64,000 nt of DNA from Paracoccus marcusii (lineage in GTDB: Bacteria > Pseudomonadota > Alphaproteobacteria > Rhodobacterales > Rhodobacteraceae): NCBI RefSeq assembly GCF_028621715.1, contig NZ_CP117466.1:1622501-1686500 (forward strand). Reading direction: 5' to 3'. Below, one piece after another: positions 46,082-55,904 of the stretch. Made by a program: the position numbers and the translations under genes. Every line of letters starts with the position of its first letter. The stretch's first letter is position 1. The notes under the pieces are model-generated. The model had not been told where the DNA came from. It did no database searches and saw nothing but the letters and a program-made list of their open reading frames with translations.

Positions 46082-48325
46082 TCATTGTCGTGCCAGCCAG
46101 GCCGTCACGGGGCCGCGCACGCTGGTCAGGCCCTCGGCCTCGGCCTCCTCGATGACGCGGGCCAGCTCGACGATGCTGATGCGCCGGATGAGGTGCTTGA
46201 CCGGTCCGATCGACGCCGGCCGCATCGACAGGCGGTGGATGCCCAGGGCCGCAAAGACCAGCGCCTCGACCGGCCGCCCGGCATCCTCGCCGCAAAATGA
46301 CAGCGGCACGCGGGCATCGGCGCAGCGCGCGATGATCTGGCGCAGCATCGACAGGAACGACACGTTCAGCGTGTCATAGCGGCGGCGGACCCGCTCGTTC
46401 TCGCGGTCGGCGGCAAAGAAGAACTGCTTCAGGTCGTTGCCGCCGATCGAGATGAAGTCGCACATCTCGAAAAACCGCTTGGGTGCGAAGGCCAGCGACG
46501 GCGTCTCCAGCATGGCGCCGACGCGGATGTCGCTGGGCATGGAATGCCCCAGGCGCTGTTCGCGCGCCATCTCCTGCATCAGGATGCGGTGTGCGGCCTC
46601 GTATTCCGTGATGTCCGCGATGAAGGGGAACATGACGTGCAGGGGCCGGCCCACGCTGGCGCGGATCAGGGCCTGCAGCTGCATCCGCAGCACGCCGCGC
46701 TTGTCCAGCCCCACGCGGATCGCGCGCCACCCCATCGCGGGGTTCGGTTCGTCCTGCGGCTTCATGTAGGGCAGAACCTTGTCCGACCCGATGTCCAGCG
46801 TGCGGAACATCACCGGCTTGCCTTGGGCGTTGTCCATGACGCGCGCATACAGACCGGCCAGCTCGGCGCGCCGGGGGACGTGGCTGCGGACCAGGAACTG
46901 CAGTTCGGTCCGGAACAGGCCAACCCCCTCGGCGCCCGACCCCTCCAGCGAGGGCAGGTCGGCCATCAGGCCCGCGTTCATGAACATCTGGATGGTGGTG
47001 CCGCAGGTGCCCGTGGCGGGCTGGTCGCGCAGGTCGGCATAGCGGTCCTGCGCCTCGGCCTGCATGGCGATCTTGTCCAGGAACGCCTTGTGAACGGTCT
47101 CCTCGGGGCGCAGGTGGACGACGCCCTGATCGCCGTCGACCAGGATCGGGTCGCCGTTCAGCGCCTCGGTGGTGATGCGGGTGGCGTGGATGACCAGCGG
47201 AATGGCCAGCGCGCGGGCGACGATGGCCGCGTGGCTGCCGACCGATCCCTCCTCCAGCACGACGCCCTTCAGCCGACGCCCGTATTCCAGCAGCTCGGCC
47301 GGGCCGATGTTGCGGGCGACCAGGATCGGGCGTTCGGGCATCTCGGCGCCGGTGTCGTGTCCCTGTCCGGTCAGGATGCGCAGCAGGCGGTTGGACAGGT
47401 CGTCCAGATCGTGCAGGCGATCGCGCAGATAGGGGTCGGCGGCCATCTCCAGCCGGGCGCGGGCGCCGGACTGCTCCTTCTCCACCGCGGCCTCGGCCGA
47501 AAGGCCAAGGCGGATGTCCTCCTCCATGCGCTTCAGCCAACTGCGCGAATGGGCGAACATCCGATAGGTCTCCAGGACCGCGGCATGATCGCCGTCGCCC
47601 ATGTCGACCGCGCCCAGCATCCTGTCGACCGTCTCGCGCAGGGTCTCCACGCCCTCGTGCAGGCGGGCCAGCTCCTTGTCGGGGTCGTCGCCGACCGGGT
47701 TGGCGATGACCACGCGCGCCTCGTGCAGCCAGACGCGCCCCTCGGCCACGCCCTCCTGGCCGGTGGCGCCGCGCACCAGAAGCGGAAAGCGGTGCGCCAG
47801 CGGCAGGCTGTCCGACTGGCTGCCCTGGAACGCGCCCAGTTCGGTCATCTCGGCCAGGACCATGGCCACGACCTCCAGGCCATAGACCTCGTCCTCGGAG
47901 AACTGCCGGGCGGTCGCGCATTGCACGACCAGGACGCCAAGCCGTTCCCCGACCCGCTGGATCGGCACGCCCAGGAAGGCGGGAAAGACCTCTTCGCCGG
48001 TCTCGGGCATAAAGCGGAAGCCGGGCTGGGCGGGGGCGTTCGCGGTGTTCACGTTGCGCCCGGTTCGGGCGACGCGGCCGACCAGACCCTCGCCCAGGCG
48101 CAGCCGGGTCTGGTGGACGGCCTCGGGGCGCAGCCCTTCGGTCGCGCACAGTTCCAGCGTGTCGGCATCGCGGAACAGATAGATCGAGCAGACCTCGGTG
48201 CCCATCGAATCGGCGATGTGGTGGGTGATCTGGTCAAGCCGATCCTGCCCACCGCCCGCCGCGGCCAAGATTTCCTTGAGCCGCTTCAGCAGCTTGCGAG
48301 AGTCGCTGTCGGTGCGATCCTGCAT
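46082..48325 (-). CDS. ptsP: PTSNtr enzyme I (PtsP)
   Basis: PtsP takes phosphate from phosphoenolpyruvate and starts the regulatory nitrogen PTS relay. The 747-residue product has an N-terminal GAF domain (about 1-150), the phosphohistidine domain with GSVGSHAAIVARALAIP, where H is the phosphorylated residue, and a PEP-binding TIM barrel with LFRTELQFLVRS and CDFISIGGNDLKQFFFAADR. No PTS permease or EIIA lies nearby. It follows lysC on the same strand with a 59-base gap; this pairing is common in alphaproteobacteria. Confidence 0.94.
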   Translation of the reverse strand: MQDRTDSDSRKLLKRLKEILAAAGGGQDRLDQITHHIADSMGTEVCSIYLFRDADTLELCATEGLRPEAVHQTRLRLGEGLVGRVARTGRNVNTANAPAQPGFRFMPETGEEVFPAFLGVPIQRVGERLGVLVVQCATARQFSEDEVYGLEVVAMVLAEMTELGAFQGSQSDSLPLAHRFPLLVRGATGQEGVAEGRVWLHEARVVIANPVGDDPDKELARLHEGVETLRETVDRMLGAVDMGDGDHAAVLETYRMFAHSRSWLKRMEEDIRLGLSAEAAVEKEQSGARARLEMAADPYLRDRLHDLDDLSNRLLRILTGQGHDTGAEMPERPILVARNIGPAELLEYGRRLKGVVLEEGSVGSHAAIVARALAIPLVIHATRITTEALNGDPILVDGDQGVVHLRPEETVHKAFLDKIAMQAEAQDRYADLRDQPATGTCGTTIQMFMNAGLMADLPSLEGSGAEGVGLFRTELQFLVRSHVPRRAELAGLYARVMDNAQGKPVMFRTLDIGSDKVLPYMKPQDEPNPAMGWRAIRVGLDKRGVLRMQLQALIRASVGRPLHVMFPFIADITEYEAAHRILMQEMAREQRLGHSMPSDIRVGAMLETPSLAFAPKRFFEMCDFISIGGNDLKQFFFAADRENERVRRRYDTLNVSFLSMLRQIIARCADARVPLSFCGEDAGRPVEALVFAALGIHRLSMRPASIGPVKHLIRRISIVELARVIEEAEAEGLTSVRGPVTAWLARQ

Positions 48326-48384
48326 CGCCTGCCCCGCCTTCTGCCCTTACGCGTGTCCCCGACCGGGGAACCAACCAGAGAGCG

Positions 48385-49641
48385 TTATGCCTTCTCCAGT
48401 TCGAAGGCATCATGCAGCGCCTGCACGGCCAGTTCCATGTATTTCCGATCGATCAGCACCGAAATCTTGATCTCGGAGGTGGAGATGACCTTGATGTTGA
48501 CGTTTTCATCGGCCAGCGCCTTGAACATGCGGGCGGCGACGCCCGCATGGCTGCGCATGCCGATGCCGACGACGGACACCTTGGCGACCTCGGTGTCGAC
48601 GACCAGTTCGTCATAGGCGATGTGGCCGGCCTGGCGGGCCTCCTCCATCGCACGCTTGGCGCGCTCGACCTGGTTGATCGGCACGGAAAAGGTCATGTCG
48701 GTCACCGAACCCGGGTGATCGTCATAGTCCTTTTCCGAGATGTTCTGAACGATCATGTCGACGTTCACGCCCGCATCGGCAAGCGGCGCGAAGATCGCGG
48801 CCGAGATGCCTGGACGGTCCTCGACCGTGACCAAGGTGATCTTGGCCTCGTCGCGCGACGAGGCGACACCGTTGACGACTTTCGATTCCATGATTTCATC
48901 CTCATCGCAGATCAGCGTGCCGGAATTTTCGTCGGTATCCTCGAACGAGGACAGCACCCGCAGGCGCACCTTGTAGCGCATCGCAAGCTCGACCGACCGC
49001 GTCTGCAGCACCTTGGCGCCGAGGGATGCCAGCTCCAGCATCTCCTCGAAGGCGATGCGGGGCAGCTTGCGCGCGCGCGACGTGATGCGCGGATCGGTGG
49101 TATAGACCCCGTCCACGTCGGTATAGATGTCGCAGCGTTCCGCATCGAAGGCGGCGGCGAACGCCACCGCGGTCGTGTCCGATCCGCCGCGGCCAAGCGT
49201 GGTGATGCGGCCTTCGGGCGACAGGCCCTGAAAGCCCGCGACCACGGCGACCTTGAAGCCTTCGGCGAACTTCTGGTCCAGGTTCTTGCGCGGGATGTCC
49301 ACGAAGCGCGCGGCCGAATAGGCGGCGGTCGTGTTGATCGGCACCTGCCAGCCCTGCCAGCTGCGTGCAGGCACGCCCATCTCCTGCAGGGTCAGGGACA
49401 TCAGGCCCGCGGTCACGTTCTCTCCGGAACTGACCACCGCGTCGTATTCGCGCGCGTCAAACAGCGGAGAGGTCTGTTCGACCCATCCGACCAGTTCGTT
49501 CGTCTTGCCGGACATGGCGCTGACGATGACGATCACGTCATAGCCCCGCTCGACCTCGCGCTGCACCTTGCGGGCGGCGTTCTTGATCCGGTCCAGATCG
49601 GCCACCGAGGTGCCGCCGAATTTCATTACCAGAAGCGGCAT
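48385..49641 (-). CDS. lysC: aspartate kinase
   Basis: Aspartate kinase commits aspartate to lysine, methionine and threonine synthesis. The 418-residue product has the kinase motif LLVMKFGGTSVAD, the GRGGSDTTAVA loop and two C-terminal ACT domains (VTVEDRPGISAAIF and VSVVGIGMRSHAGVAARMF), which normally sense lysine and threonine. ATG 49641 follows GGAGGC; a TTG three bases earlier is less likely. It precedes ptsP on the same strand. Confidence 0.95.
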   Translation of the reverse strand: MPLLVMKFGGTSVADLDRIKNAARKVQREVERGYDVIVIVSAMSGKTNELVGWVEQTSPLFDAREYDAVVSSGENVTAGLMSLTLQEMGVPARSWQGWQVPINTTAAYSAARFVDIPRKNLDQKFAEGFKVAVVAGFQGLSPEGRITTLGRGGSDTTAVAFAAAFDAERCDIYTDVDGVYTTDPRITSRARKLPRIAFEEMLELASLGAKVLQTRSVELAMRYKVRLRVLSSFEDTDENSGTLICDEDEIMESKVVNGVASSRDEAKITLVTVEDRPGISAAIFAPLADAGVNVDMIVQNISEKDYDDHPGSVTDMTFSVPINQVERAKRAMEEARQAGHIAYDELVVDTEVAKVSVVGIGMRSHAGVAARMFKALADENVNIKVISTSEIKISVLIDRKYMELAVQALHDAFELEKA

Positions 49642-49715
49642 CAAGGGCCTCCAGCCAAAGGATGTGCGTCGGCGGGGCTTTTAGGGGCGGTGCGCGCGAA
49701 CCGCAAGGGGCGGCG

Positions 49716-50120
49716 CTAGTTCGTCTTGGGACGCGGGACGAAGGGCAGGGGGGCCACGGGAACGCCGTCCTCGATCAGCTTGCGCGCATCCTCGGGGCGG
49801 GCCTCTCCATGGATGGCGCGGGCGGGCCGCGTGCCCTCGTGCATCGCGCGGGCCTCCTCGGCGAAGGACAGGCCGACATAGTCGGAGCTGGTCTCGATCT
49901 TGCGGCGCAGCGCCTGCAAGGCGGCCTCGGCGGGGTTGCGGGGGGCGGTCAGGGTCTTGTCGCTGACCGCCGGGGCCATCAGCGCCCGGTCGACCTTGGT
50001 GGCGCCGCAGACCGCGCAGCCGACCTGACCCGCATCGCGCATCGCCTCGAACCCGTCCGAGGACCGGAACCAGCCGTCGAAATCATGCCCCTGGTCGCAG
50101 CGCAAGGCATAGCGGATCAT
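49716..50120 (-). CDS. DUF1178-family protein
   Basis: This 134-residue protein belongs to DUF1178, of unknown function. It begins MIRYALRCDQGHDFDGWFRS and has a further pair CAVCGA, giving a zinc-ribbon-like set of cysteines (C8, later CxxC). ATG 50120 is chosen although the frame is open upstream. It lies 14 bases downstream of waaA, so the two are probably co-transcribed; no functional link is known to me. Confidence 0.85.
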   Translation of the reverse strand: MIRYALRCDQGHDFDGWFRSSDGFEAMRDAGQVGCAVCGATKVDRALMAPAVSDKTLTAPRNPAEAALQALRRKIETSSDYVGLSFAEEARAMHEGTRPARAIHGEARPEDARKLIEDGVPVAPLPFVPRPKTN

Positions 50121-50134
50121 CGCAACAACTCCTG

Positions 50135-51352
50135 TCAGATGATCCCTATATCGGGTCCGCCGGGGGCGCGTGCAAGATCGTCCAGCCGCGCGATCAGCGC
50201 CGCAGGATCGCCCGCCCGGTCCACCAGCACGGCCCGCGCCGCGCGGCCCATCGCACGGGCCTCGTCGGGCGTGTCGGTCAGCCGCGACAGGGTCGCCATC
50301 AGATCGCCCGCGGGTCGCGCCGCGCCGTGCCCGTCCAGCGCATCGAAGGCCTCGACGAAGTTGCCGACATGGGGGCCGTGGATCAGCGCGCAGCCATGGG
50401 CCGCGGGCTCCCACGGGGTGTGGCCGCCATGGTCCTGCAGGCTGCCGCCGATGATGCAGATCCCGGCGCGCGCGTACCAGCGCGCCATCTCTCCCAAGGT
50501 GTCGGCCAACAGCACGCCGCCTGACGGCGCATCGTCCGCGCCCGCGCTGCGGCGCGCGAAGGACAGGCCGCGCGCCGCGATCAGTGCCGCGATGGCATCC
50601 CCCCGGTCGGGATGGCGCGGCGCCAGGATCAGGCGCAGGTCGGGCCGGGCATCCCGCAGCGCGGCAAAGGCGTCCAGCACCGGCCCGTCCTCGCCCTCAT
50701 GCGTCGATGCCGCCAGGATCACCCGGTCGCGGGCCGCACTGTCCGGGGGCACGGGCTGCGCCGCAGGGGCCAGCAGCTTGAGGTCCAGCCGCGGCAGCAG
50801 CGCGCGGTGCGGCAGGCCCAGGTTCAGAAGGCGCGCCTCGCTGCCTTGATCCTGCGCCGACAGGGCCGCGACGCGTCCCAGCATCGGCTCGATGATGCGC
50901 GGAAACCGCGCCCAGGTGCCCGCCGACCGTTCCGACATGCGCGCCCCAATCATCGCCTGGCGGATGCCGCGTTCGGCCAGCAGGCGCGACCGCAGCGGCC
51001 AGAACTCTCCCTCGACGGTGATCGCCAGCGTGGGGCGCGCGGCATCCAGGAAGCGCGTCAGCGCGCCGGGTAGGTCAAGGGGCGCCAGCCGCGCGGGCAG
51101 GCCCCAGTCCTGCGCCAGTGCGCGGCCCGTCTCGCTGTTGGTGGTGACCGTCAGGGGGTGGCGCGCGGCCAGTGCCTCGATCACCACGCGGGCCGAGGTC
51201 AGCTCTCCGACGGATGCGGCATGCAGCCAGATCGCGGCGGGGCCGGGCGCGCCCGTGTAGACCAGACGCTCGCGCAGCGCCCGCGATCCGCCCAACCGCG
51301 CGCGCAGGCACAGCGCGGCCTCGGCGATGCGGGTCGTGGCGTCATAGATCAT
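50135..51352 (-). CDS. waaA: 3-deoxy-D-manno-octulosonic acid transferase
   Basis: WaaA adds Kdo to lipid A at the inner-membrane surface and is essential for lipopolysaccharide inner-core synthesis. The 405-residue product has the GT30 features WLHAASVGE, the catalytic-region EGEFWP and AASTHEGED, and the C-terminal nucleotide-binding part with LADTLGEMARWYARA and GGSLQDHGGHTPWEPA. No clear N-terminal membrane anchor is visible, a little unusual, since many WaaA proteins have one. It lies next to tRNA-Cys. Confidence 0.92.
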   Translation of the reverse strand: MIYDATTRIAEAALCLRARLGGSRALRERLVYTGAPGPAAIWLHAASVGELTSARVVIEALAARHPLTVTTNSETGRALAQDWGLPARLAPLDLPGALTRFLDAARPTLAITVEGEFWPLRSRLLAERGIRQAMIGARMSERSAGTWARFPRIIEPMLGRVAALSAQDQGSEARLLNLGLPHRALLPRLDLKLLAPAAQPVPPDSAARDRVILAASTHEGEDGPVLDAFAALRDARPDLRLILAPRHPDRGDAIAALIAARGLSFARRSAGADDAPSGGVLLADTLGEMARWYARAGICIIGGSLQDHGGHTPWEPAAHGCALIHGPHVGNFVEAFDALDGHGAARPAGDLMATLSRLTDTPDEARAMGRAARAVLVDRAGDPAALIARLDDLARAPGGPDIGII

Positions 51353-51381
51353 GCAGGAAGGTCCCCTCGGTCAGGATGAGG

Positions 51382-51455
51382 TGGAGGCGGGTACCGGAAT
51401 CGAACCGGTCTTCACGGATTTGCAATCCGGTGCGTAACCTCTCCGCCAACCCGCC
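51382..51455 (-). tRNA. tRNA-Cys (anticodon GCA)
   Basis: On the minus strand the 74-base sequence folds into a cloverleaf: acceptor GGCGGGT with ACCCGCC, anticodon loop TTGCAAA giving GCA, T arm CCGGTTCGATTCCGG, and encoded CCA. It lies between waaA and a divergent methyltransferase gene. Confidence 0.96.
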
Positions 51456-51473
51456 GCCGTCGAGAGTGGCCGT

Positions 51474-51502
51474 GTCCTAGCGGATTGCCGCGACCCTTGC
51501 AA
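51474..51502 (-). promoter_or_regulatory. candidate promoter of tRNA-Cys
   Basis: On the minus strand TTGCAA (51502-51497) and TAGGAC (51479-51474) are 17 bases apart, about 18 bases ahead of the tRNA. Confidence 0.4.
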
Positions 51503-51593
51503 GACGCGAAGCGCGGGGCCGATGTCCTGCGTTGCCCAACTGCGGGAAACATGGCAATAGTCGGCCAAACAGGTCCAGCAGAGGTTCCCCGAC

Positions 51594-52247
51594 ATGAGCG
51601 ATTTCGCCGCGCGCCGCACGACGATGGTGGATACGCAGGTGCGCACCAGTGACGTCACCAAGTTCCCGGTGATCGACGCGATGCTGACCATTCCGCGCGA
51701 GGAGTTCGTTCCCGCCAGCCGCCGCTCTGTCGCCTATTCCGGCGAGAACCTGGACATCGGCCACGGCCGCGTCCTTCTGGAGCCGCGGACCTTGGCCAAG
51801 ATGGTCGATGCGCTGGACATCCAGCCCGACGAGCTGGTCCTGGACCTGGCCTGCGGCTATGGCTACTCCGCCGCCGTCATGGCCCGCATGGCCGAGGCCG
51901 TCGTCGCGATCGAGGACGACGCGGAACTGGCCTCCGAGGCCGAACAGCGCCTGTCGGAGGCGGGCATCGACAACGTCGCCGTCCTGCACGCCCCCCTGAC
52001 CGAAGGCGCGCCCAAGCAGGGGCCCTATGACGTGATCCTGATCGAGGGCGCGGTCCAGGACATCCCCGCCGCCATCGTCGAGCAGCTGCGCGAGGGCGGC
52101 CGCGTCGCCGCCCTGTTCGTCGAGGGCGCGCTGGGCGTCGCCCGGATCGGCACCCGGCAGAACGGCCAGCTCAGCTGGCGTTATTCGTTCAACGCCAAGG
52201 CTCCGATGCTGCCCGGGTTCGGCCTGCAACGCGGGTTCGCATTGTGA
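51594..52247 (+). CDS. PCMT-family methyltransferase next to tolC
   Basis: The 217-residue product belongs to the protein-L-isoaspartate methyltransferase family: [17 protein letters not shown] is the SAM-binding motif, and [20 protein letters not shown] with PREEFVP is the typical N-terminus. It differs from classical Pcm in the region before motif I ([17 protein letters not shown] instead of a PxPxGQTIS motif), so it may not repair isoaspartate. A second, classical Pcm is encoded at 55905-56555. The stop overlaps the tolC start (GTGA), suggesting a link with outer-membrane export. Confidence 0.82.
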   Translation: MSDFAARRTTMVDTQVRTSDVTKFPVIDAMLTIPREEFVPASRRSVAYSGENLDIGHGRVLLEPRTLAKMVDALDIQPDELVLDLACGYGYSAAVMARMAEAVVAIEDDAELASEAEQRLSEAGIDNVAVLHAPLTEGAPKQGPYDVILIEGAVQDIPAAIVEQLREGGRVAALFVEGALGVARIGTRQNGQLSWRYSFNAKAPMLPGFGLQRGFAL

Positions 52248-53629
52248 CCCCGCTTGCGCGGTTCGCGGGGGGTGCGCTGCTGGCCTTGGCCGCGGCACTG
52301 CCCGCCCGCGCCGAATCGTTGGCCGACACCATGGTGGCGGCCTATCGCCATTCGGCGCTGATCGAACAGAACCGCGCCGTCCTGCGCGCCGCCGACGAGG
52401 ATGTCGCGGCCTCCGTCGCGGCGCTGCGCCCGGTCGTCGAATGGGTCGCGCGCCAGTCCGCCTCGCGGACCGAGGGGGGCACGACCGTGCGCTCGACCTC
52501 GCTGTCCCTTGGCGCGCAGCTGACGCTTTATGATTTCGGACGCTCGCAGCTGGCCATCGACGGGGCCAAGGAGCAGGTCCTGGCTACGCGACAGGCGCTG
52601 GTGGGGGTCGAACAGGACATCCTGCTGGCCGCGACCGTCGCCTATTTCGACGTGCGCGAGGCCATCCAGCAGGTCGGGCTGCAGGAAAACTCGGTCGACG
52701 TCCTGTCCAGCGAACGCCAGGCCGCGCAGGACCGATTCGACGTGGGCGAGATCACCGTGACCGACGTGGCGCTGGCCGATGCGCAGCTGGCGGCGACCCG
52801 TGCCGCGCTGGCTGCCGCCAACGGCCAGCTGGAGATCGCGCGCGAGGCCTATCTGGCCGTGACCGGCCGCCAGCCGGGTCGCCTGGACGCGCCGCCGCCG
52901 CTGCCCAACCTGCCCGCCACCCTGGACGAGGCACGCCAGATCGCGCAGCGCACCCACCCCGCAATCGGTCAGTCGCAACGCCAGGCCGCCGCGGCCGAGA
53001 TCGGCGTGGCCGCCGCCGCCGCCGAACGCAACCCGACCCTGTCGGGCACGGCCAGCGTCGGCGTGACCCGCGCGCCCGAAGCCAGCCTGGGCGGCCGCTA
53101 TGGCAGCCGCAATTCGTCGTCTGTGGGGTTGGAACTGAGCCAGACCCTCTATTCGGGCGGGCGCCTGTCGGCCGCGCATCGCCGCGCGATGGCACAGCGC
53201 GACCAGGCACGTTCGGCACTGCTGAACACCGCGCGCCAGATCAGCCAGCAGGTCGGAGAGACCTGGGCGAACATCGCTGTCGCCCGCGCGCAGATCACCG
53301 CGATCAACCAGCAGATCTCGGCCGCGCAGCAGGCCTATGACGGCGTCCGCGAGGAGGCGCTGCTGGGTGCGCGGACCACGCTGGACGTGCTGGACGCCGA
53401 ACAATCGCTGCTGGAGGCGCGGGCCGACCGGATTTCCGCGGAATCGAATCTGCAGTTAGCTCATTATCAACTTCTGGCTGCTATGGGTCTGTTGACGGTA
53501 GAAAACCTGCAACTGGGGATACCCACCTATGACCCATCGCAATATTACAACGCTGTGCGGGACGCGCCCGCAACCAGCAAGCAGGGCGAAAGCCTGGACC
53601 GCGTGCTGCGCGCCATCGGCCGGAACTGA
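52244..53629 (+). CDS. tolC: TolC-family outer-membrane channel
   Basis: TolC trimers form the outer-membrane duct of type I secretion and efflux systems. The 461-residue product has a signal peptide ([21 protein letters not shown]) and the two coiled-coil OEP repeats, with [20 protein letters not shown] and [20 protein letters not shown], the latter characteristic of TolC. GTG 52244 is used because of the overlap with the methyltransferase stop. The Hint protein at 39882 is a conceivable substrate type, but no link is shown. Confidence 0.93.
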   Translation: MTPLARFAGGALLALAAALPARAESLADTMVAAYRHSALIEQNRAVLRAADEDVAASVAALRPVVEWVARQSASRTEGGTTVRSTSLSLGAQLTLYDFGRSQLAIDGAKEQVLATRQALVGVEQDILLAATVAYFDVREAIQQVGLQENSVDVLSSERQAAQDRFDVGEITVTDVALADAQLAATRAALAAANGQLEIAREAYLAVTGRQPGRLDAPPPLPNLPATLDEARQIAQRTHPAIGQSQRQAAAAEIGVAAAAAERNPTLSGTASVGVTRAPEASLGGRYGSRNSSSVGLELSQTLYSGGRLSAAHRRAMAQRDQARSALLNTARQISQQVGETWANIAVARAQITAINQQISAAQQAYDGVREEALLGARTTLDVLDAEQSLLEARADRISAESNLQLAHYQLLAAMGLLTVENLQLGIPTYDPSQYYNAVRDAPATSKQGESLDRVLRAIGRN

Positions 53630-53649
53630 TCCGGCCCCGGCGGTGCGCC

Positions 53650-54735
53650 ATGACTGAGGCGCGCCGCATGACCCCCGTCGAGGATTCGGCGACCGACACC
53701 CCCGCACCGCGGCGCAGCACTGCCAAGGCCGCTGCGGCGCCCAAGGCACCGCGCCGCCGCAGCGCCAAGGCCGATGCGGCCGCCTCCGCCACCAAGCCGG
53801 CCCGTGCCAAGGCCCCCCGCGCCAAGGCCGACTCGGAGACCAAGCCGGCCCGCGCGCGCACCAGCAAGGTCGCGCCGGCGCAGCCCGCTCAGGTCGTCAC
53901 CCTGCCGGTCCTGACCCAGGATCAGCCGATCGGACAGGCCGCCCAGGAAATCGCCCGCATCCGTGCCGAAATGCAAAGCATCCGGCACATGATCGACGCC
54001 CAGCCCGTGATTCACAGCGACGCGCGCACTATGCTGCACCGCCTGTCTCAGGATCCGACCCCGCGGGGCATGCTGGCGGGCAGCACGGCCTCGGTCATCC
54101 TGCTGGCCCCGCATCTGCGCAGGGCGGTCGCGGATCTGCCGGACGACGGCGTACCGCCGTCGCGGCCCCGGCGCGCGACAGGCAAGGCCCGCGGCAGGAC
54201 GGCAGCGGCGCTGGCCCTGCCTGACGCGGTCGTCGAGGCGCCCATCGCCGATGCCTTGACCGAGGAGGTCGTGGTGTCTGCCGTGGCACCGGCGGTCATC
54301 CCGGCCGCAGCGGCGCCCCGGTCCCGTATCGCACGGTTGCTCTCTGCGTGGGGCGACTGGCTGCTGTGGCGCCTGCTGCCGCCGGCGATGCCCGCCCAGG
54401 CATCCGCACAGGATGCGGCTGTCGGTCCTGCGCAGGTCCGCGGATCAGCGGCCGCCGATGTCGTCCCTGCGCCGCACGCCCATGCGCCCGCGGGCGACGG
54501 TCCCGACCGTCCGCAGGCGGACGATGGCGCCGCGCTGCCGCATCTGCCGGTCGCGCAGATCGTCGCCCAGACCGTTGCGCAGATGATGGACGACAAGACC
54601 ATGCGCGCCCACCTGCAGGAGATGATCCGCGAGGAGCTGGAGGGAGAGATGGGCGCCCGCTTTTCGGGCAACCTGCGTGCCGTGGTACGGCGCGAGATCG
54701 CCACGGCGCTGGATGAACGGCTGACGCATCTCTGA
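53650..54735 (+). CDS. Ala/Lys-rich low-complexity protein downstream of tolC
   Basis: I do not recognise this 361-residue protein with confidence. Residues 1-80 are histone-H1-like, rich in Ala, Lys, Arg and Pro (AKAAAAPKAPRRRSAKA); the middle is low-complexity with a short coiled-coil-like segment (IGQAAQEIARIRAEMQSIR). The last 60 residues are a conserved-looking helical end (MMDDKTMRAHLQEMIREELE, FSGNLRAVVRREIATALDER). PopZ/DUF2497-like polar organisers have a similar layout, so that is one possibility. It starts 20 bases after tolC. Confidence 0.6.
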   Translation: MTEARRMTPVEDSATDTPAPRRSTAKAAAAPKAPRRRSAKADAAASATKPARAKAPRAKADSETKPARARTSKVAPAQPAQVVTLPVLTQDQPIGQAAQEIARIRAEMQSIRHMIDAQPVIHSDARTMLHRLSQDPTPRGMLAGSTASVILLAPHLRRAVADLPDDGVPPSRPRRATGKARGRTAAALALPDAVVEAPIADALTEEVVVSAVAPAVIPAAAAPRSRIARLLSAWGDWLLWRLLPPAMPAQASAQDAAVGPAQVRGSAAADVVPAPHAHAPAGDGPDRPQADDGAALPHLPVAQIVAQTVAQMMDDKTMRAHLQEMIREELEGEMGARFSGNLRAVVRREIATALDERLTHL

Positions 54736-54749
54736 TCCCCGTCCGGGGA

Positions 54750-55868
54750 TCAGTTCAGGTACCGCTCGGGGTCGACGCTTTCGAACCCCCGGCGGATCTC
54801 GAAATGGACGAAGCCCGCGTCGCCCGCCTGGCCCAGGGATTGTCCCGCGCTGACGCTGTCGCCCTTGGCGACGGCGACATCGCCCAGGTTGGTATAGACG
54901 CTCATCAGGTCGCCCTCGTGGCGGACCACGATGATCGGCGTGCCCGCGCTGTCGCGGGTGATCGCGGCCACCTGGCCGCTGCCTGCCGCGGTGACCGCCG
55001 TGCCGCCCGAGGCCGCGATGTCGATCCCGTCGTTCTGGCCCTTTTCATAGACTCGGATGATTGACCCCTGGACCGGCATGCGGAACTGGCCGCCGCCCGA
55101 TGCCGCGGTCCGCGTGGATCCCAGGTCGGTCTGGGGCGTGTCAGGCGCTGGGGCGCCCGCGGGTGGCGTCTCCTCGGCGGGCAGGGGACGCGTGGCCGAT
55201 GGCGGGGTCGGGGTCGGGCTCCCCGCGCCGGGGGCGGTCGTGGCCAGCCTGTCGGGTTTCTGGCCGGGCTGCGGCACCAGAAGACGCTGGCCGGTCCGCA
55301 GGCTCATGTCGGCCGGCAGGCCGTTCCAGCTGGCCAGATCCTGGACGCTGACGTCATAGCGGCGCGCGATGGCCCAGGCCGTCTCTCCGGCGGCGACGAC
55401 ATGCTCGCCCGGGTTTGCAGCGGCGGCAGGGGCCGGGGCGGCGCGCCGCGGCGTGGGGCTGGCCGGGGCGCTGCCGGCGAAGGGGTCGGTCACGATCGCC
55501 GTGCCGCCACCGCTCGCGGCCCCCGCGGGGACCTGCGTCGGCAGGACCAGGACCGCACCCGCCAGCAGGGGCGCGTCGGCGGGCAGGGCATTGTGGCCGG
55601 CCAAAGCCGTCGCATCCAGCCCAAGCCGGGCGGCGATCGATGCGGGCGTGTCGCCCGCCTGCGCGACCGCGACCTGGCCGCTGGAAAAGCTGATGACGCC
55701 GCGCGCGTCGGGCGCCGGACGGGGTGCCGCGGCTGCGGCCGCGGGGGCGGTGTCCATGCCCCCGATCAGCCCGCGCAGGTCGGGGTCGAAACTGCCGTCC
55801 GACCCGCAGGCCGTCAGCGCCAGCACGGCCAGCATGGCGCAGCCGGTCCGAATATCACGTCTTGTCAT
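54750..55868 (-). CDS. NlpD-like lipoprotein with LysM and degenerate LytM (M23) domains
   Basis: NlpD-type proteins activate cell-wall amidases during division. The 372-residue product has a lipobox (VLALTACGS), one weak LysM-like repeat at about 65-110, a clear LysM around HVVAAGETAWAIARRYDVSV and a C-terminal M23 domain. In that domain the first zinc-ligand motif is changed (NDGIDIAASGG, without the histidine), while a later HFEIRRG remains, so it is probably non-catalytic, as in NlpD and EnvC. It follows surE and pcm on the same strand, the usual surE-pcm-nlpD order. Confidence 0.87.
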   Translation of the reverse strand: MTRRDIRTGCAMLAVLALTACGSDGSFDPDLRGLIGGMDTAPAAAAAAPRPAPDARGVISFSSGQVAVAQAGDTPASIAARLGLDATALAGHNALPADAPLLAGAVLVLPTQVPAGAASGGGTAIVTDPFAGSAPASPTPRRAAPAPAAAANPGEHVVAAGETAWAIARRYDVSVQDLASWNGLPADMSLRTGQRLLVPQPGQKPDRLATTAPGAGSPTPTPPSATRPLPAEETPPAGAPAPDTPQTDLGSTRTAASGGGQFRMPVQGSIIRVYEKGQNDGIDIAASGGTAVTAAGSGQVAAITRDSAGTPIIVVRHEGDLMSVYTNLGDVAVAKGDSVSAGQSLGQAGDAGFVHFEIRRGFESVDPERYLN

Positions 55869-55904
55869 GGTCCTGTCCTCGGCCTGCCTGGTGGTGGCCG
55901 GGGG

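Noticed and set aside
46544..48616. A 690-codon open frame on the plus strand opposite ptsP, and similar long frames opposite rpoA/rplQ (8087-9517) and rarA (10471-12267)
   Set aside because: These are mirror frames of GC-rich genes with clear products on the other strand. Their translations are low-complexity, rich in Arg, Gly, His and Gln, and show no domain.
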